From Pseudomonas asiatica (GTDB lineage Bacteria > Pseudomonadota > Gammaproteobacteria > Pseudomonadales > Pseudomonadaceae): a stretch of DNA of 64,000 nucleotides. Where the stretch lies: positions 373,001 through 437,000 of the forward strand of contig NZ_CP157874.1 of assembly GCF_040214835.1 (NCBI RefSeq). Reading direction: 5' to 3'. A program made the translations under genes and the position numbers. Numbering within the stretch: position 1 is the stretch's first letter; each line of letters begins with the position of its first letter. Shown here in pieces: positions 8,325-17,743 of this stretch. The notes below the pieces were generated by a model, which searched no databases, was not told where the DNA came from, and saw only the letters and a program-made list of their open reading frames with translations.

Positions 8325-10970
8325 TCAGCAGTCCAGTGGGTTGCGCTTGTCCGGGTCGATACCGAACTTGACGATAGCGTCTGCAACAACCTTTGGTTCG
8401 ATCTCGCCGCGGTCAGCCAGGGCTTCCAGGGCAGCCAGCACCACGAAGTGGCGGTCGACTTCGAAGAAGTGACGCAGCTTCTTGCGGCTGTCGCTGCGAC
8501 CGTAACCGTCGGTACCCAGGACCTTGAACTCTTTGCTCGGTACCCACTGGCGAATCTGCTCGGCGAACAGCTTCATGTAGTCGGTGGAGGCGATGACCGG
8601 GCCCTTGCGACCGTTCAGGCACTGCTCGACGTAGGTCTGCTGTGGCTTCTGGCCAGGCTTCAGGCGGTTGGCGCGTTCCACGGCCAGGCCGTCGCGACGC
8701 AGTTCGTTGAAGCTGGTGACGCTCCACACGTCGGCACCGACGTTGAACTCTTCACGCAGGATCTTCGCTGCTTCGCGGACTTCGCGCAGGATGGTGCCGG
8801 AGCCCATCAGCTGTACGTGGTGCGCGGCTTCGCGGGTGTCTTCTTCCAGCAGGTACATGCCCTTGATGATGCCTTCCTCGACACCGGCCGGCATGGCTGG
8901 CTGCTGGTAGGATTCGTTCATCACGGTGATGTAGTAGAAGATGTCCTGTTGCTCTTCGGTCATCTTCTTCATGCCGTCCTGGATGATCACCGCCAGCTCG
9001 TAGCCGTAGGTCGGATCGTAGGTGCGGCAGTTCGGGATGGTGCCCGCCATCATGTGGCTGTGACCGTCTTCGTGCTGCAGGCCTTCACCGTTCAGGGTGG
9101 TACGGCCGGCGGTACCGCCGATCAGGAAGCCACGGGTGCGGCTGTCGCCAGCGGCCCAGGCCAGGTCGCCAATACGCTGGAAGCCGAACATCGAGTAGAA
9201 GATGTAGAACGGCAGCATCGGCTGGTTGTGGCAGCTGTACGAGGTACCGGCAGCGATGAACGACGACATGGCGCCGGCTTCGTTGATGCCTTCCTCGAGG
9301 ATCTGGCCCTTCTTGTCTTCGCGGTAGAACATCACCTGGTCTTTATCGACTGGCTCGTAGAGCTGGCCGACCGACGAGTAGATGCCCAGCTGGCGGAACA
9401 TGCCTTCCATACCGAAGGTACGGGCTTCGTCCGGGATGATCGGGACGATGCGCTGGCCGATTTCCTTGTCCTTGACCAGCTGCGCCAGAATACGCACGAA
9501 GGCCATGGTGGTGGAGATTTCGCGGTCGCCCGAGCCGTCCAGGATCGCTTTCAGCGTTTCCAGTGGCGGGGTCGGTACGCTGAAGCTCTTGGCGCGGCGC
9601 TGTGGCACGAAACCGCCCAGGGCAGCACGGCGCTCGGCCAGGTACTTGGCTTCGGCAGAACCTTCTTCCGGCTTGAAGAACGGCAGGTTCTCCAGGTCGG
9701 CATCCTTGACCGGGATGTCGAAGCGGTCACGGAAGTGACGCAGGCTGTCGACGTCGACCTTCTTGGTGTTGTGCGCGGTGTTCTTGGCTTCGCCGGCACC
9801 GGTACCGTAACCCTTGATGGTCTTGGCCAGGATGACGGTAGGCTGGTCCTTGTGGTTGACCGCCTGGTGGTACGCCGCGTAGACCTTGTACGGGTCGTGG
9901 CCGCCACGGTTGAGCTTCCAGATCTCTTCGTCGGACAGGTCTTCGACCATGGCCTTGAGCTCTGGGGTGTTGAAGAAGTTCTCGCGAACGTACGCGCCGT
10001 CTTTGGCTTTGTAGTTCTGGTACTCGCCGTCGATGACTTCGTCCATGCGGCGCTGCAGGGCACCGTTGGTGTCCTTGGCGAACAGTGGGTCCCAGAAACG
10101 GCCCCAGACGACCTTGTTGACGTTCCAGCCACCGCCACGGAACACGCCTTCGAGTTCCTGGATGATCTTGCCGTTGCCGCGAACCGGGCCGTCGAGGCGC
10201 TGAAGGTTGCAGTTGATGACGAAGATCAGGTTGTCCAGCTTCTCGCGGCCGGCCAGGGCGATTGCACCCAGGGATTCCGGCTCGTCGCACTCGCCGTCGC
10301 CCATGAAGCACCAGACCTTCTGCTTGCCGGCCGGGATGTAGCCACGGGCTTCCAGGTACTTCATGAAGCGTGCCTGGTAGATGGCCTGGATCGGGCCCAG
10401 ACCCATCGAAACGGTCGGGAACTGCCAGAAGTCAGGCATCAGCCATGGGTGCGGGTACGAAGACAGGCCGTTGCCGTCCACTTCCTGACGGAAGTTGTTC
10501 ATCTGGTCTTCGTTGATGCGGCCTTCCATGAACGCACGGGCGTAGACGCCTGGCGAAGCGTGGCCCTGGAAGAAGATCAGGTCGCCGCCGTGTTCTTCGG
10601 TCGGGGCCTGGAAGAAGTAGTTGAAGCCGATGTCGTACAGGGTGGCGCTGGAGGCGAAGCTGGAGATGTGTCCGCCCAGGTCCGAGTCTTTCAGGTTGGT
10701 ACGCATGACCATGGCCAGGGCGTTCCAACGCACCATCGAGCGAATGCGGCGTTCCATGAACAGGTCGCCAGGCATGCGTGCTTCGTGGGTGACAGGGATG
10801 GTGTTGCGGTATGGCGTGGTGATCGCATACGGCAGCTGGGAGCCACTACGGGTGGCCAGCTCGCCCATACGGGTCATCAGGTAATGAGCGCGGTCTTCGC
10901 CTTCTTTGTCGAGGACCGACTCCAGGGCATCCAGCCATTCCTGGGTTTCGATTGGATCGAGGTCTTGCAT
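8325..10970 (-). CDS. aceE: Pyruvate dehydrogenase E1 component
   Basis: Homodimeric E1 enzyme of 881 residues that decarboxylates pyruvate with thiamine diphosphate and loads the acetyl group onto AceF lipoate. The thiamine-binding motif runs from GDGECDEPES to VINCN (about residues 225-260). The start ATG at 10970 has GGAG upstream. The E3 subunit (lipoamide dehydrogenase) is not in the window. Upstream lie two palindromes (11080-11094 and 11133-11145) that may bind a GntR-type repressor. Confidence 0.97.
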   Translation of the reverse strand: MQDLDPIETQEWLDALESVLDKEGEDRAHYLMTRMGELATRSGSQLPYAITTPYRNTIPVTHEARMPGDLFMERRIRSMVRWNALAMVMRTNLKDSDLGGHISSFASSATLYDIGFNYFFQAPTEEHGGDLIFFQGHASPGVYARAFMEGRINEDQMNNFRQEVDGNGLSSYPHPWLMPDFWQFPTVSMGLGPIQAIYQARFMKYLEARGYIPAGKQKVWCFMGDGECDEPESLGAIALAGREKLDNLIFVINCNLQRLDGPVRGNGKIIQELEGVFRGGGWNVNKVVWGRFWDPLFAKDTNGALQRRMDEVIDGEYQNYKAKDGAYVRENFFNTPELKAMVEDLSDEEIWKLNRGGHDPYKVYAAYHQAVNHKDQPTVILAKTIKGYGTGAGEAKNTAHNTKKVDVDSLRHFRDRFDIPVKDADLENLPFFKPEEGSAEAKYLAERRAALGGFVPQRRAKSFSVPTPPLETLKAILDGSGDREISTTMAFVRILAQLVKDKEIGQRIVPIIPDEARTFGMEGMFRQLGIYSSVGQLYEPVDKDQVMFYREDKKGQILEEGINEAGAMSSFIAAGTSYSCHNQPMLPFYIFYSMFGFQRIGDLAWAAGDSRTRGFLIGGTAGRTTLNGEGLQHEDGHSHMMAGTIPNCRTYDPTYGYELAVIIQDGMKKMTEEQQDIFYYITVMNESYQQPAMPAGVEEGIIKGMYLLEEDTREAAHHVQLMGSGTILREVREAAKILREEFNVGADVWSVTSFNELRRDGLAVERANRLKPGQKPQQTYVEQCLNGRKGPVIASTDYMKLFAEQIRQWVPSKEFKVLGTDGYGRSDSRKKLRHFFEVDRHFVVLAALEALADRGEIEPKVVADAIVKFGIDPDKRNPLDC

Positions 10971-11079
10971 GGCTTGCTCCAGGGCGGAAAGGCAACCAGA
11001 ATCGATTGCCTGAGATTGCGACTGGCCTTATGGGCAGACGTCGTGAATTCTTGGATTACCGGGGTGTCCTCCGGCGCCG

Positions 11080-11094
11080 TGTAGTTTTACTACA
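11080..11094. promoter_or_regulatory. Palindrome TGTAGTTTTACTACA, possible GntR operator
   Basis: A 15-base perfect palindrome (three-base centre) in the 383-base gap between divergent aceE and glnE. Its core TAGT-N3-ACTA fits the T-N-GT-N3-AC-N-A rule of FadR-subfamily GntR regulators, the group that includes PdhR. Apart from this site and its partner at 11133, and an AT-rich stretch before glnE, I recognise nothing else in the gap. Confidence 0.5.
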
Positions 11095-11132
11095 TTTGCT
11101 TTCGCATTTCATGCTTTTACACGACACGAGTA

Positions 11133-11145
11133 GTAGTAAAACTAC
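11133..11145. promoter_or_regulatory. Palindrome GTAGTAAAACTAC, second operator-like site
   Basis: This 13-base palindrome has the same arms as the one at 11080 with AAA instead of TTT in the centre. The two centres are 52 bases apart, close to five turns of the helix, so two bound dimers would lie on one face of the DNA. Confidence 0.5.
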
Positions 11146-11353
11146 ATTTGTGCGACGTTTCGTCGCATGCTGGCTTGTGAGGAAAAACGTTCATGTTGGT
11201 TGGCATTGTGTCGCGAACGGGTAACTCTTGATGTTTGTTGCCAATTTTTCGTTTCTTTCAGCTATTTCCAACTTTTGTACGACAGTCCAACCGTGGTCCG
11301 GCTTCCCCTTGGCCGCTTCTTCCCCTCTATTTCACGCCGATCAAGGATAGACC

Positions 11354-14287
11354 ATGCGCCTACCTTTGCCGTCCGATCTGCCCGCCACCCTGCAGCCGCT
11401 GGTCGCGCGCAACCAGCAATTCATCAGCGATGCGGTGGCTGCCCACCCGGAACTCGATCTCCAGGCCTGGAGCCCGCTGCACCGGCAACAGTTCGACCAG
11501 GTAGCCGCCGCCAGCGACTTCGTGCTCGGCCTGGTCCGGCGCGAGCCGGCCATGCTGTTCGGCCTGCTGGCCAGTGGCGAGCTGGATCGGCGTTACGCCG
11601 CGGGTGAACTGCGCGGGCACATTGCTGCAGCCGCCCAGGCGGCGCAGAGCGAGGACGAGCTGGCGCGCAACCTGCGCCGCGAGCGCAACCGCCAACAGTT
11701 GCGCATCATCTGGCGCGACATCACCCGCCAGGCCGCGCTGGGCGAAACCTGCCGCGACCTGTCCGACCTGGCCGACGCCGCCATCGATGAAGCCTACCAA
11801 TGGCTGTACCCGCGCCACTGCCAGCAGTTCGGCACGCCTGTCGGCAACCGCAGCGGCCAGCCGCAGCACATGGTGGTGCTGGGCATGGGCAAGCTGGGCG
11901 CGGTGGAGCTGAACCTGTCGTCGGACATCGACCTGATCTTCGCCTTCCCCGAAGGCGGCGAAACCGAAGGGGTGAAGCGCTCGCTGGACAACCAGGAGTT
12001 CTTCACCCGCCTGGGCCAGCGCCTGATCAAGGCGCTGGACCCGGTCACCGTCGACGGTTTCGTGTTCCGCGTCGACATGCGCCTGCGCCCGTATGGCTCG
12101 GCCGGCGCGCTGGTGCTCAGCTTCAATGCCCTGGAGCAGTACTACCAGGACCAGGGCCGTGACTGGGAACGCTATGCGATGATCAAGGCGCGGGTGGTGG
12201 CCGGTGACCAGGCGGCCGGCGCGCAGCTGCAGGAGATGCTGCGGCCGTTCGTGTACCGCCGCTACCTGGACTTTTCCGCGATCGAAGCGCTGCGCACCAT
12301 GAAGCAGCTGATCCAGCAGGAAGTGCGGCGCAAGGGCATGGCCGACAACATCAAGCTGGGTGCCGGTGGCATTCGCGAGGTGGAATTCATCGCCCAGGCC
12401 TTCCAGCTGATCCACGGCGGGCGCGACCTCAGCCTGCAACAGCGGCCGCTGCTGAAAGTGCTGGCCACCCTCGAGGGCCAGGGCTACCTGCCGCCAGCCG
12501 TGGTCGCCGAGTTGCGCGAGGGTTATGAGTTCCTGCGCTATACCGAACACGCCATCCAGGCCATCGCCGACCGCCAGACGCAGATGCTGCCGGACAGCGA
12601 GACCGATAAGGCGCGGGTGGCCTACATGCTCGGTTATGCCGACTGGCAAAGCTTCCATGACCAGCTGACGCACTGGCGTGGCCGGATTGACTGGCACTTC
12701 CGCCAGGTGATCGCCGACCCGGATGATGAAGACGGCGAGGGCGAGCTGGTGGTGGGTGGCGAATGGTCGCCGCTGTGGGAGCAGGCGCAGGATGAAGATG
12801 CCGCTGGCCGTCAGCTGCAGGAGGCCGGTTTCCAGCAGCCCGCCGAAGCCCTGCGGCGCCTGGCCGCGCTGCGCTCCAGCCCGCAGCTGCGTTCGATGCA
12901 GCGGATTGGCCGTGAGCGCCTGGACGCCTTTATCCCGCGGTTGCTGGCTCAGGCTGTGGAACATGACAACCCCGACCTGGTGCTCGAGCGCGTGCTGCCG
13001 CTGGTCGAGGCCGTGGCACGCCGTTCTGCCTACCTGGTGCTGCTGACCGAAAACCCCGGCGCCTTGCGCCGCCTGCTGACCCTGTGCGCCGCCAGCCCGT
13101 GGATTGCCGAGCAGATTGCCCGCTACCCGCTGCTGCTCGATGAACTGCTCAATGAAGGCCGCCTGTTCAGCCCGCCACTGGCGCCGGAGCTGGCCAGCGA
13201 ACTGCGCGAGCGCCTGACGCGCATCCCCGAGGACGACCTGGAACAGCAAATGGAGGCGCTGCGCCACTTCAAGCTGGCCCACAGCCTGCGCGTGGCCGCC
13301 TCGGAAATCAGCGGCAACCTGCCGCTGATGAAAGTCAGCGACTACCTGACCTGGCTGGCCGAGGCCATCCTCGACCAGGTGCTGGCCCTGGCCTGGCGCC
13401 AGACCGTGGCTCGCCACGGCCAGCCCAAGCGCAGCGACGGCAGCCTGTGCGACCCGGGCTTCATCATCATCGGCTACGGCAAGGTAGGTGGCCTGGAGCT
13501 GGGTCACGGTTCGGACCTGGACCTGGTATTCATCCATGACGGCGACCCGCAGGCGGAAACCGACGGCGCCAAGCCGATCGACAGTGCGCAGTTCTTCACC
13601 CGCCTGGGCCAGCGCATCATTCACCTGCTGACCACCCAGACCAACTCGGGCCAGCTGTATGACGTGGACATGCGCCTGCGCCCGTCGGGGGCCTCGGGCC
13701 TGCTGGTGAGTTCGCTGGGAGCGTTCGAGCGCTACCAGCAGAACGAGGCCTGGACCTGGGAGCATCAGGCCCTGGTGCGGGCCCGGGTGCTGGTGGGCTG
13801 CAAGCAGGTGGGCACGGCGTTCGAAGGCGTGCGCGCCAAGGTGCTGGGCCAGGCCCGCGACCTGGAAAAACTGCGCAGCGAAGTGAGCGAAATGCGCGCC
13901 AAGATGCGCGACAACCTCGGCACCAAGGCCACCGCAGCCGGTACCGCGGCAAACGCCTTCGAGGCCGGTGTGCCGTTCGATATCAAGCAGGATGCCGGCG
14001 GTATCGTCGATATCGAATTTATGGTGCAATACGCCGCTTTGGCCTGGTCCCACGACCACCCGGCCATACTCCGATGGACCGATAACATCCGCATTCTGGA
14101 AGAGCTGGAGCAGGCGGGTTTGATGCCGGCCAGTGACGCGGTGCTGTTGCGTGAAGTGTACAAGGCGTTCCGCTCGGCCTCGCACCGCCAGGCCCTGCAG
14201 AAGCAGGCCGGGGTTATCGATGCGGCGCAGTTTGCCGATGAACGCCGTGAGGTGCGGCGGATCTGGGGTGAATTGGGTTTGACTTGA
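11354..14287 (+). CDS. glnE: Glutamine synthetase adenylyltransferase/deadenylase
   Basis: GlnE switches glutamine synthetase activity by adding AMP (C-terminal half) or removing it (N-terminal half), under control of PII and glutamine. The 977-residue protein shows the two expected nucleotidyltransferase centres: SSDIDLIFAFPEGG at about residues 190-203 and HGSDLDLVFIHDGD at about 718-731, each followed by a helical domain with a GAGGIREVEF or DAGGIVDIEF motif. Full length. AAGGA lies before the ATG at 11354. It is divergent from aceE and followed by a repeat and then waaF. Confidence 0.96.
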   Translation: MRLPLPSDLPATLQPLVARNQQFISDAVAAHPELDLQAWSPLHRQQFDQVAAASDFVLGLVRREPAMLFGLLASGELDRRYAAGELRGHIAAAAQAAQSEDELARNLRRERNRQQLRIIWRDITRQAALGETCRDLSDLADAAIDEAYQWLYPRHCQQFGTPVGNRSGQPQHMVVLGMGKLGAVELNLSSDIDLIFAFPEGGETEGVKRSLDNQEFFTRLGQRLIKALDPVTVDGFVFRVDMRLRPYGSAGALVLSFNALEQYYQDQGRDWERYAMIKARVVAGDQAAGAQLQEMLRPFVYRRYLDFSAIEALRTMKQLIQQEVRRKGMADNIKLGAGGIREVEFIAQAFQLIHGGRDLSLQQRPLLKVLATLEGQGYLPPAVVAELREGYEFLRYTEHAIQAIADRQTQMLPDSETDKARVAYMLGYADWQSFHDQLTHWRGRIDWHFRQVIADPDDEDGEGELVVGGEWSPLWEQAQDEDAAGRQLQEAGFQQPAEALRRLAALRSSPQLRSMQRIGRERLDAFIPRLLAQAVEHDNPDLVLERVLPLVEAVARRSAYLVLLTENPGALRRLLTLCAASPWIAEQIARYPLLLDELLNEGRLFSPPLAPELASELRERLTRIPEDDLEQQMEALRHFKLAHSLRVAASEISGNLPLMKVSDYLTWLAEAILDQVLALAWRQTVARHGQPKRSDGSLCDPGFIIIGYGKVGGLELGHGSDLDLVFIHDGDPQAETDGAKPIDSAQFFTRLGQRIIHLLTTQTNSGQLYDVDMRLRPSGASGLLVSSLGAFERYQQNEAWTWEHQALVRARVLVGCKQVGTAFEGVRAKVLGQARDLEKLRSEVSEMRAKMRDNLGTKATAAGTAANAFEAGVPFDIKQDAGGIVDIEFMVQYAALAWSHDHPAILRWTDNIRILEELEQAGLMPASDAVLLREVYKAFRSASHRQALQKQAGVIDAAQFADERREVRRIWGELGLT

Positions 14288-14294
14288 GATTGCT

Positions 14295-14395
14295 GGGGCC
14301 GCTTTGCGGCCATCGCGACACAAGGCCGCTCCTACAGGAGATCGCATTCCCTTGCAGGAGCGGCCTTGTGTCGCGATGGGCTGCAAAGCAGCCCC
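14295..14395. repeat. REP-like inverted pair, family A
   Basis: Two facing family-A copies just after the glnE stop codon (14287), each with a GC hairpin arm. It may act as an mRNA 3' end. Confidence 0.85.
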
Positions 14396-14446
14396 AAAGG
14401 CTCATGCCTCACCACCGGTGGTACACTGTCCGCCACATAGCCTGAA

Positions 14447-14491
14447 TATAAAGAGGGGAGGCCAGGCTGTACCGCAGCCTGTAGCCTCCCC
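14447..14491 (+). promoter_or_regulatory. Probable -10 and 5'-leader hairpin of the waa operon
   Basis: TATAAA at 14447-14452 could be a -10 box. About five bases on begins a strong hairpin: GGGGAGGC and CAGGCTG (14455-14469), loop TACCG, then CAGCCTG and GCCTCCCC (14475-14491, with TA bulged). No T run follows, so it is not a terminator. It ends 19 bases before the waaF start. No good -35 is visible. Confidence 0.45.
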
Positions 14492-14510
14492 GAGCGTTTC
14501 TGGACTAAGC

Positions 14511-15560
14511 ATGAGAATACTGATCATTGGCCCCAGCTGGGTCGGCGACATGGTGATGGCGCAGACCCTGTTCCAGTGCCTGAAACAGCAGCACCCCGAC
14601 TGCGTGATCGATGTGCTGGCCCCCGAGTGGAGCCGGCCGATCCTCGAACGCATGCCCGAGGTCCGTCAGGCCCTGAGCTTCCCGCTCGGCCACGGCGCAC
14701 TGGAACTGGCCACGCGGCGACGCATCGGCAAGTCCCTGGCCGGCCAGTACGACCAGGCCATCCTGCTGCCCAACTCGCTCAAGTCGGCGCTGGTGCCGTT
14801 CTTTGCCGGTATCCCCAAGCGCACCGGCTGGCGTGGCGAAATGCGCTTCGGCCTGCTCAACGACGTGCGCAAGCTGGACAAGGCCCGCTACCCGCTGATG
14901 ATCGAGCGCTTCATGGCCCTGGCCTACGCGCCCGGCACCGAGCTGCCGCAGCCGTACCCGCGCCCCAGCCTGCAGATCGAAGCGCAAAGCCGCGACGCCG
15001 CCCTGGCCAAGTTCGGCCTGGAGCTGGACCGCCCGGTGCTGGCGCTGTGCCCCGGTGCCGAGTTCGGCGAGGCCAAGCGCTGGCCGGCCGAGCACTACGC
15101 CACCGTGGCCGATGCGATGATCCGCCAGGGCTGGCAGGTGTGGCTGTTCGGCTCGAAGAACGATCACCCGGTCGGTGAGCAGATTCGCGACCGGCTGATC
15201 CCGGGCTTGCGTGAAGAGTCGTCCAACCTGGCCGGCGAAACCTCGCTTGCCGAGGCTATCGACCTGATGTCCTGCGCCCATGCCGTGGTGTCCAACGACT
15301 CGGGCCTGATGCACGTGGCCGCCGCGCTGAACCGACCAATGGTGGCGGTGTACGGCTCGACCTCGCCAGGCTTCACCCCGCCGCTGGCCGAGCACGTGGA
15401 AGTGGTGCGCACCGGCATCGAGTGCAGCCCGTGCTTCGACCGCACCTGCCGCTTCGGTCACTACAACTGCCTGCGTTTGCTGGAACCGGGCAAAGTCATC
15501 GCTGCTTTGCACAGCCTGACCGGGCCGGACCTGATCGATACCGTGGCCGAGGTCGACTAA
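14511..15560 (+). CDS. waaF: LPS heptosyltransferase II
   Basis: Adds the second L-glycero-D-manno-heptose to the LPS inner core on the cytoplasmic face of the inner membrane. The protein has 349 residues and is a glycosyltransferase family 9 enzyme: MRILIIGPSWVGDMVMAQTL at the N-terminus and the ADP-heptose site region SNDSGLMHVAAALNRPMVAV near residue 263. The start at 14511 was chosen over an in-frame start at 14304, which would cross the repeat. It is the first gene of a seven-gene run in which neighbours touch or overlap. Confidence 0.95.
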   Translation: MRILIIGPSWVGDMVMAQTLFQCLKQQHPDCVIDVLAPEWSRPILERMPEVRQALSFPLGHGALELATRRRIGKSLAGQYDQAILLPNSLKSALVPFFAGIPKRTGWRGEMRFGLLNDVRKLDKARYPLMIERFMALAYAPGTELPQPYPRPSLQIEAQSRDAALAKFGLELDRPVLALCPGAEFGEAKRWPAEHYATVADAMIRQGWQVWLFGSKNDHPVGEQIRDRLIPGLREESSNLAGETSLAEAIDLMSCAHAVVSNDSGLMHVAAALNRPMVAVYGSTSPGFTPPLAEHVEVVRTGIECSPCFDRTCRFGHYNCLRLLEPGKVIAALHSLTGPDLIDTVAEVD

Positions 15561-16619
15561 GTGCGGGTACTGATCATCAAGACTTCGTCGCTGGGTGATG
15601 TGATCCACACCTTGCCGGCGCTTACCGATGCCGCCCACGCCATCCCGGGCATCCGCTTCGACTGGGTGGTGGAAGAAGGCTTCGCCGAAATCCCCAGCTG
15701 GCACCCGGCGGTCGACCAGGTGATCCCGGTGGCCATTCGCCGCTGGCGCAAGAACCTCTGGCAAACCATCAAGAGCGGCGAGTGGAAGGCATTCAAGCAA
15801 CGTGTACGCGAGCGCAAGTACGACCTGGTGATCGACGCCCAGGGCCTGGTCAAATCGGCCTGGCTGACCCGCTACGTGAAGGCGCCGGTGGCCGGCCTGG
15901 ACCGCTACTCGGCCCGCGAAGGCTGGGCCAGCCGCTTCTATGACCGGCGCCTGTCGGTTGCCACCGGCCAGCACGCGGTGGAGCGGGTGCGCCAGCTGTT
16001 CGCCATGGCCTTGGCCTACGACCTGCCGGAAGGCATCGGCAACTACGGCCTCGACCTCGAGCGCCTGCAACTGCCGCCGGCCGCCCCCTATGTGGTGTTC
16101 CTGCATGGCACCACCTGGGCGACCAAGCACTGGCCCGAAGCCTACTGGCGCGAACTGGCCGAGCGCATGGGCCGGCGCAAGCTGGAAGTGCGCCTGCCGT
16201 GGGGCAACCCGGCCGAGAAGGCGCGGGCCGAGCGTATCGCCCAGGGCTTGAACAACTGCCAGGTGCTCCCCAAATTGAACCTTGCCGGTGTCGCACGCGT
16301 GTTGGCGGCGGCAAAAGCCTGCGTGGCGGTCGATACCGGCCTCGGCCACCTGGCGGCGGCACTCGATGTGCCCACCATTTCGCTGTTCGGCCCGACCAAC
16401 CCGGGCCTGACCGGCGCCTACGGACGGACCCAGATTCACCAGGCCAGTGACTGGCCCTGCGCGCCCTGCCTGCAGAAAAAGTGCACTTACAAACCGAGCG
16501 CCGATGACCTGCGCCGGTTCGATCTGAAACGCGAGTGGCCATTGTGCTTCACTCGCCTGAATCCCGAGCATGTGGCGAGCCGCTTGAGCGCGTTGCTGCT
16601 GGCTGAGGATGTCCGTTGA
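15561..16619 (+). CDS. waaC: LPS heptosyltransferase I
   Basis: Transfers the first heptose to Kdo2-lipid A. The 352-residue protein begins with GTG immediately after the waaF stop codon and opens VLIIKTSSLGDVIHTLPALT, the family 9 signature for WaaC. The donor-binding segment is VDTGLGHLAAALDVPTISLF. Loss of this enzyme gives deep-rough LPS in related species. Its stop codon overlaps the waaG ATG by one base (TGATG). Confidence 0.95.
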   Translation: MRVLIIKTSSLGDVIHTLPALTDAAHAIPGIRFDWVVEEGFAEIPSWHPAVDQVIPVAIRRWRKNLWQTIKSGEWKAFKQRVRERKYDLVIDAQGLVKSAWLTRYVKAPVAGLDRYSAREGWASRFYDRRLSVATGQHAVERVRQLFAMALAYDLPEGIGNYGLDLERLQLPPAAPYVVFLHGTTWATKHWPEAYWRELAERMGRRKLEVRLPWGNPAEKARAERIAQGLNNCQVLPKLNLAGVARVLAAAKACVAVDTGLGHLAAALDVPTISLFGPTNPGLTGAYGRTQIHQASDWPCAPCLQKKCTYKPSADDLRRFDLKREWPLCFTRLNPEHVASRLSALLLAEDVR

Positions 16620-17743
16620 TGCAACTGGCTTTCGTGCTTTACAAATATTTCCCCTTCGGCGGGCTGCAGCGCGACTTCATGCGCATTGCCCTGGAATGCC
16701 AGAAGCGGGGCCACCAGATCCGTGTGTACACGTTGATCTGGGAGGGTGACATTCCGCCGGGCTTCGAAGTGCTGGTGGCGCCGGTGAAGGCGATTTTCAA
16801 TCACCGCCGCAACGAGAAGCTCAGCGCCTGGATGGCCGCCGACCTGGCCAAGCGCCCGGTCGACCGCCTGATCGGTTTCAACAAGATGCCTGGGCTGGAC
16901 GTGTACTACGCCGCCGACGGCTGCTTCGAGGACAAGGCGCAGACCCTGCGTGGCGGCCTGTACCGCCGCTGGGGCCGCTACCGGCACTTTGCCGAGTACG
17001 AACGTGCGGTGTTCGCCAAGGACGCCCATACCGAAGTGCTGATGATTTCCGAAGTGCAGCAGCCGCTGTTCATCAAGCACTACGGCACCCCGGTAGAGCG
17101 TTTCCACCTGCTGCCGCCGGGCATTTCCCAGGACCGCCGCGCGCCGGCCAATGCCGGCGAAATCCGCGCCGAGTTCCGCAAGGAATTCAACCTGGGCGAT
17201 GACGACCTGCTGCTGGTGCAGATTGGCTCGGGCTTCAAGACCAAGGGCGTTGACCGCAGCCTCAAGGCCCTGGCCGCGCTGCCGTCGGCCCTGCGCAAGC
17301 GCACCAGGCTGATGGTGATCGGCCAGGATGACCCCAAGGTGTTCCAGTTGCAAAGCGCTACCTTGGGCCTGGGCGAGCAGGTGCAGTTCCTCAAGGGCCG
17401 CAGCGACATCCCGCGTTTCCTGCTGGGCGCCGACCTGCTGATCCACCCGGCGTACAACGAGAACACCGGCACGGTGCTGCTCGAGGCGCTGGTGGCCGGC
17501 CTGCCGGTGCTGGTCTCCAAGGTGTGCGGCTACGCCCACTACATTGCCGAGGCCGACAGCGGCCTGGTGCTGGACGAGCCGTTCGAGCAGGAACAGCTCA
17601 ATGGTTACCTGCAGCGTATGCTTGAAGACCAACAGGCCCGCGCCAGCTGGTCGCGCAACGGCCTGGCGTTTGCTGAAACCGCCGATCTGTACAGCATGCC
17701 GCAGCATGCCGCCGACGTGATCCTGGGGCAGGAGTCCGCATGA
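16619..17743 (+). CDS. waaG: LPS core glucosyltransferase I
   Basis: A family 4 glycosyltransferase of 374 residues that adds the first outer-core hexose to heptose II. It opens MQLAFVLYKYFPFGGLQRDF, very typical of WaaG, and carries the C-terminal ENTGTVLLEALVAGLPVL motif (E-x7-E pair that contacts the nucleotide sugar). The ATG at 16619 is preferred to TTG at 16616 because it gives the one-base overlap with waaC. It overlaps waaP by four bases (ATGA). Confidence 0.95.
   Translation: MQLAFVLYKYFPFGGLQRDFMRIALECQKRGHQIRVYTLIWEGDIPPGFEVLVAPVKAIFNHRRNEKLSAWMAADLAKRPVDRLIGFNKMPGLDVYYAADGCFEDKAQTLRGGLYRRWGRYRHFAEYERAVFAKDAHTEVLMISEVQQPLFIKHYGTPVERFHLLPPGISQDRRAPANAGEIRAEFRKEFNLGDDDLLLVQIGSGFKTKGVDRSLKALAALPSALRKRTRLMVIGQDDPKVFQLQSATLGLGEQVQFLKGRSDIPRFLLGADLLIHPAYNENTGTVLLEALVAGLPVLVSKVCGYAHYIAEADSGLVLDEPFEQEQLNGYLQRMLEDQQARASWSRNGLAFAETADLYSMPQHAADVILGQESA

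Noticed and set aside
11360..14386. A 1008-codon open frame opposite glnE
   Set aside because: Antisense shadow of a full-length glnE with both catalytic motifs intact.
14304..14510. An upstream in-frame start for waaF
   Set aside because: It would translate through the repeat element and the leader hairpin; the ATG at 14511 gives the normal family N-terminus.
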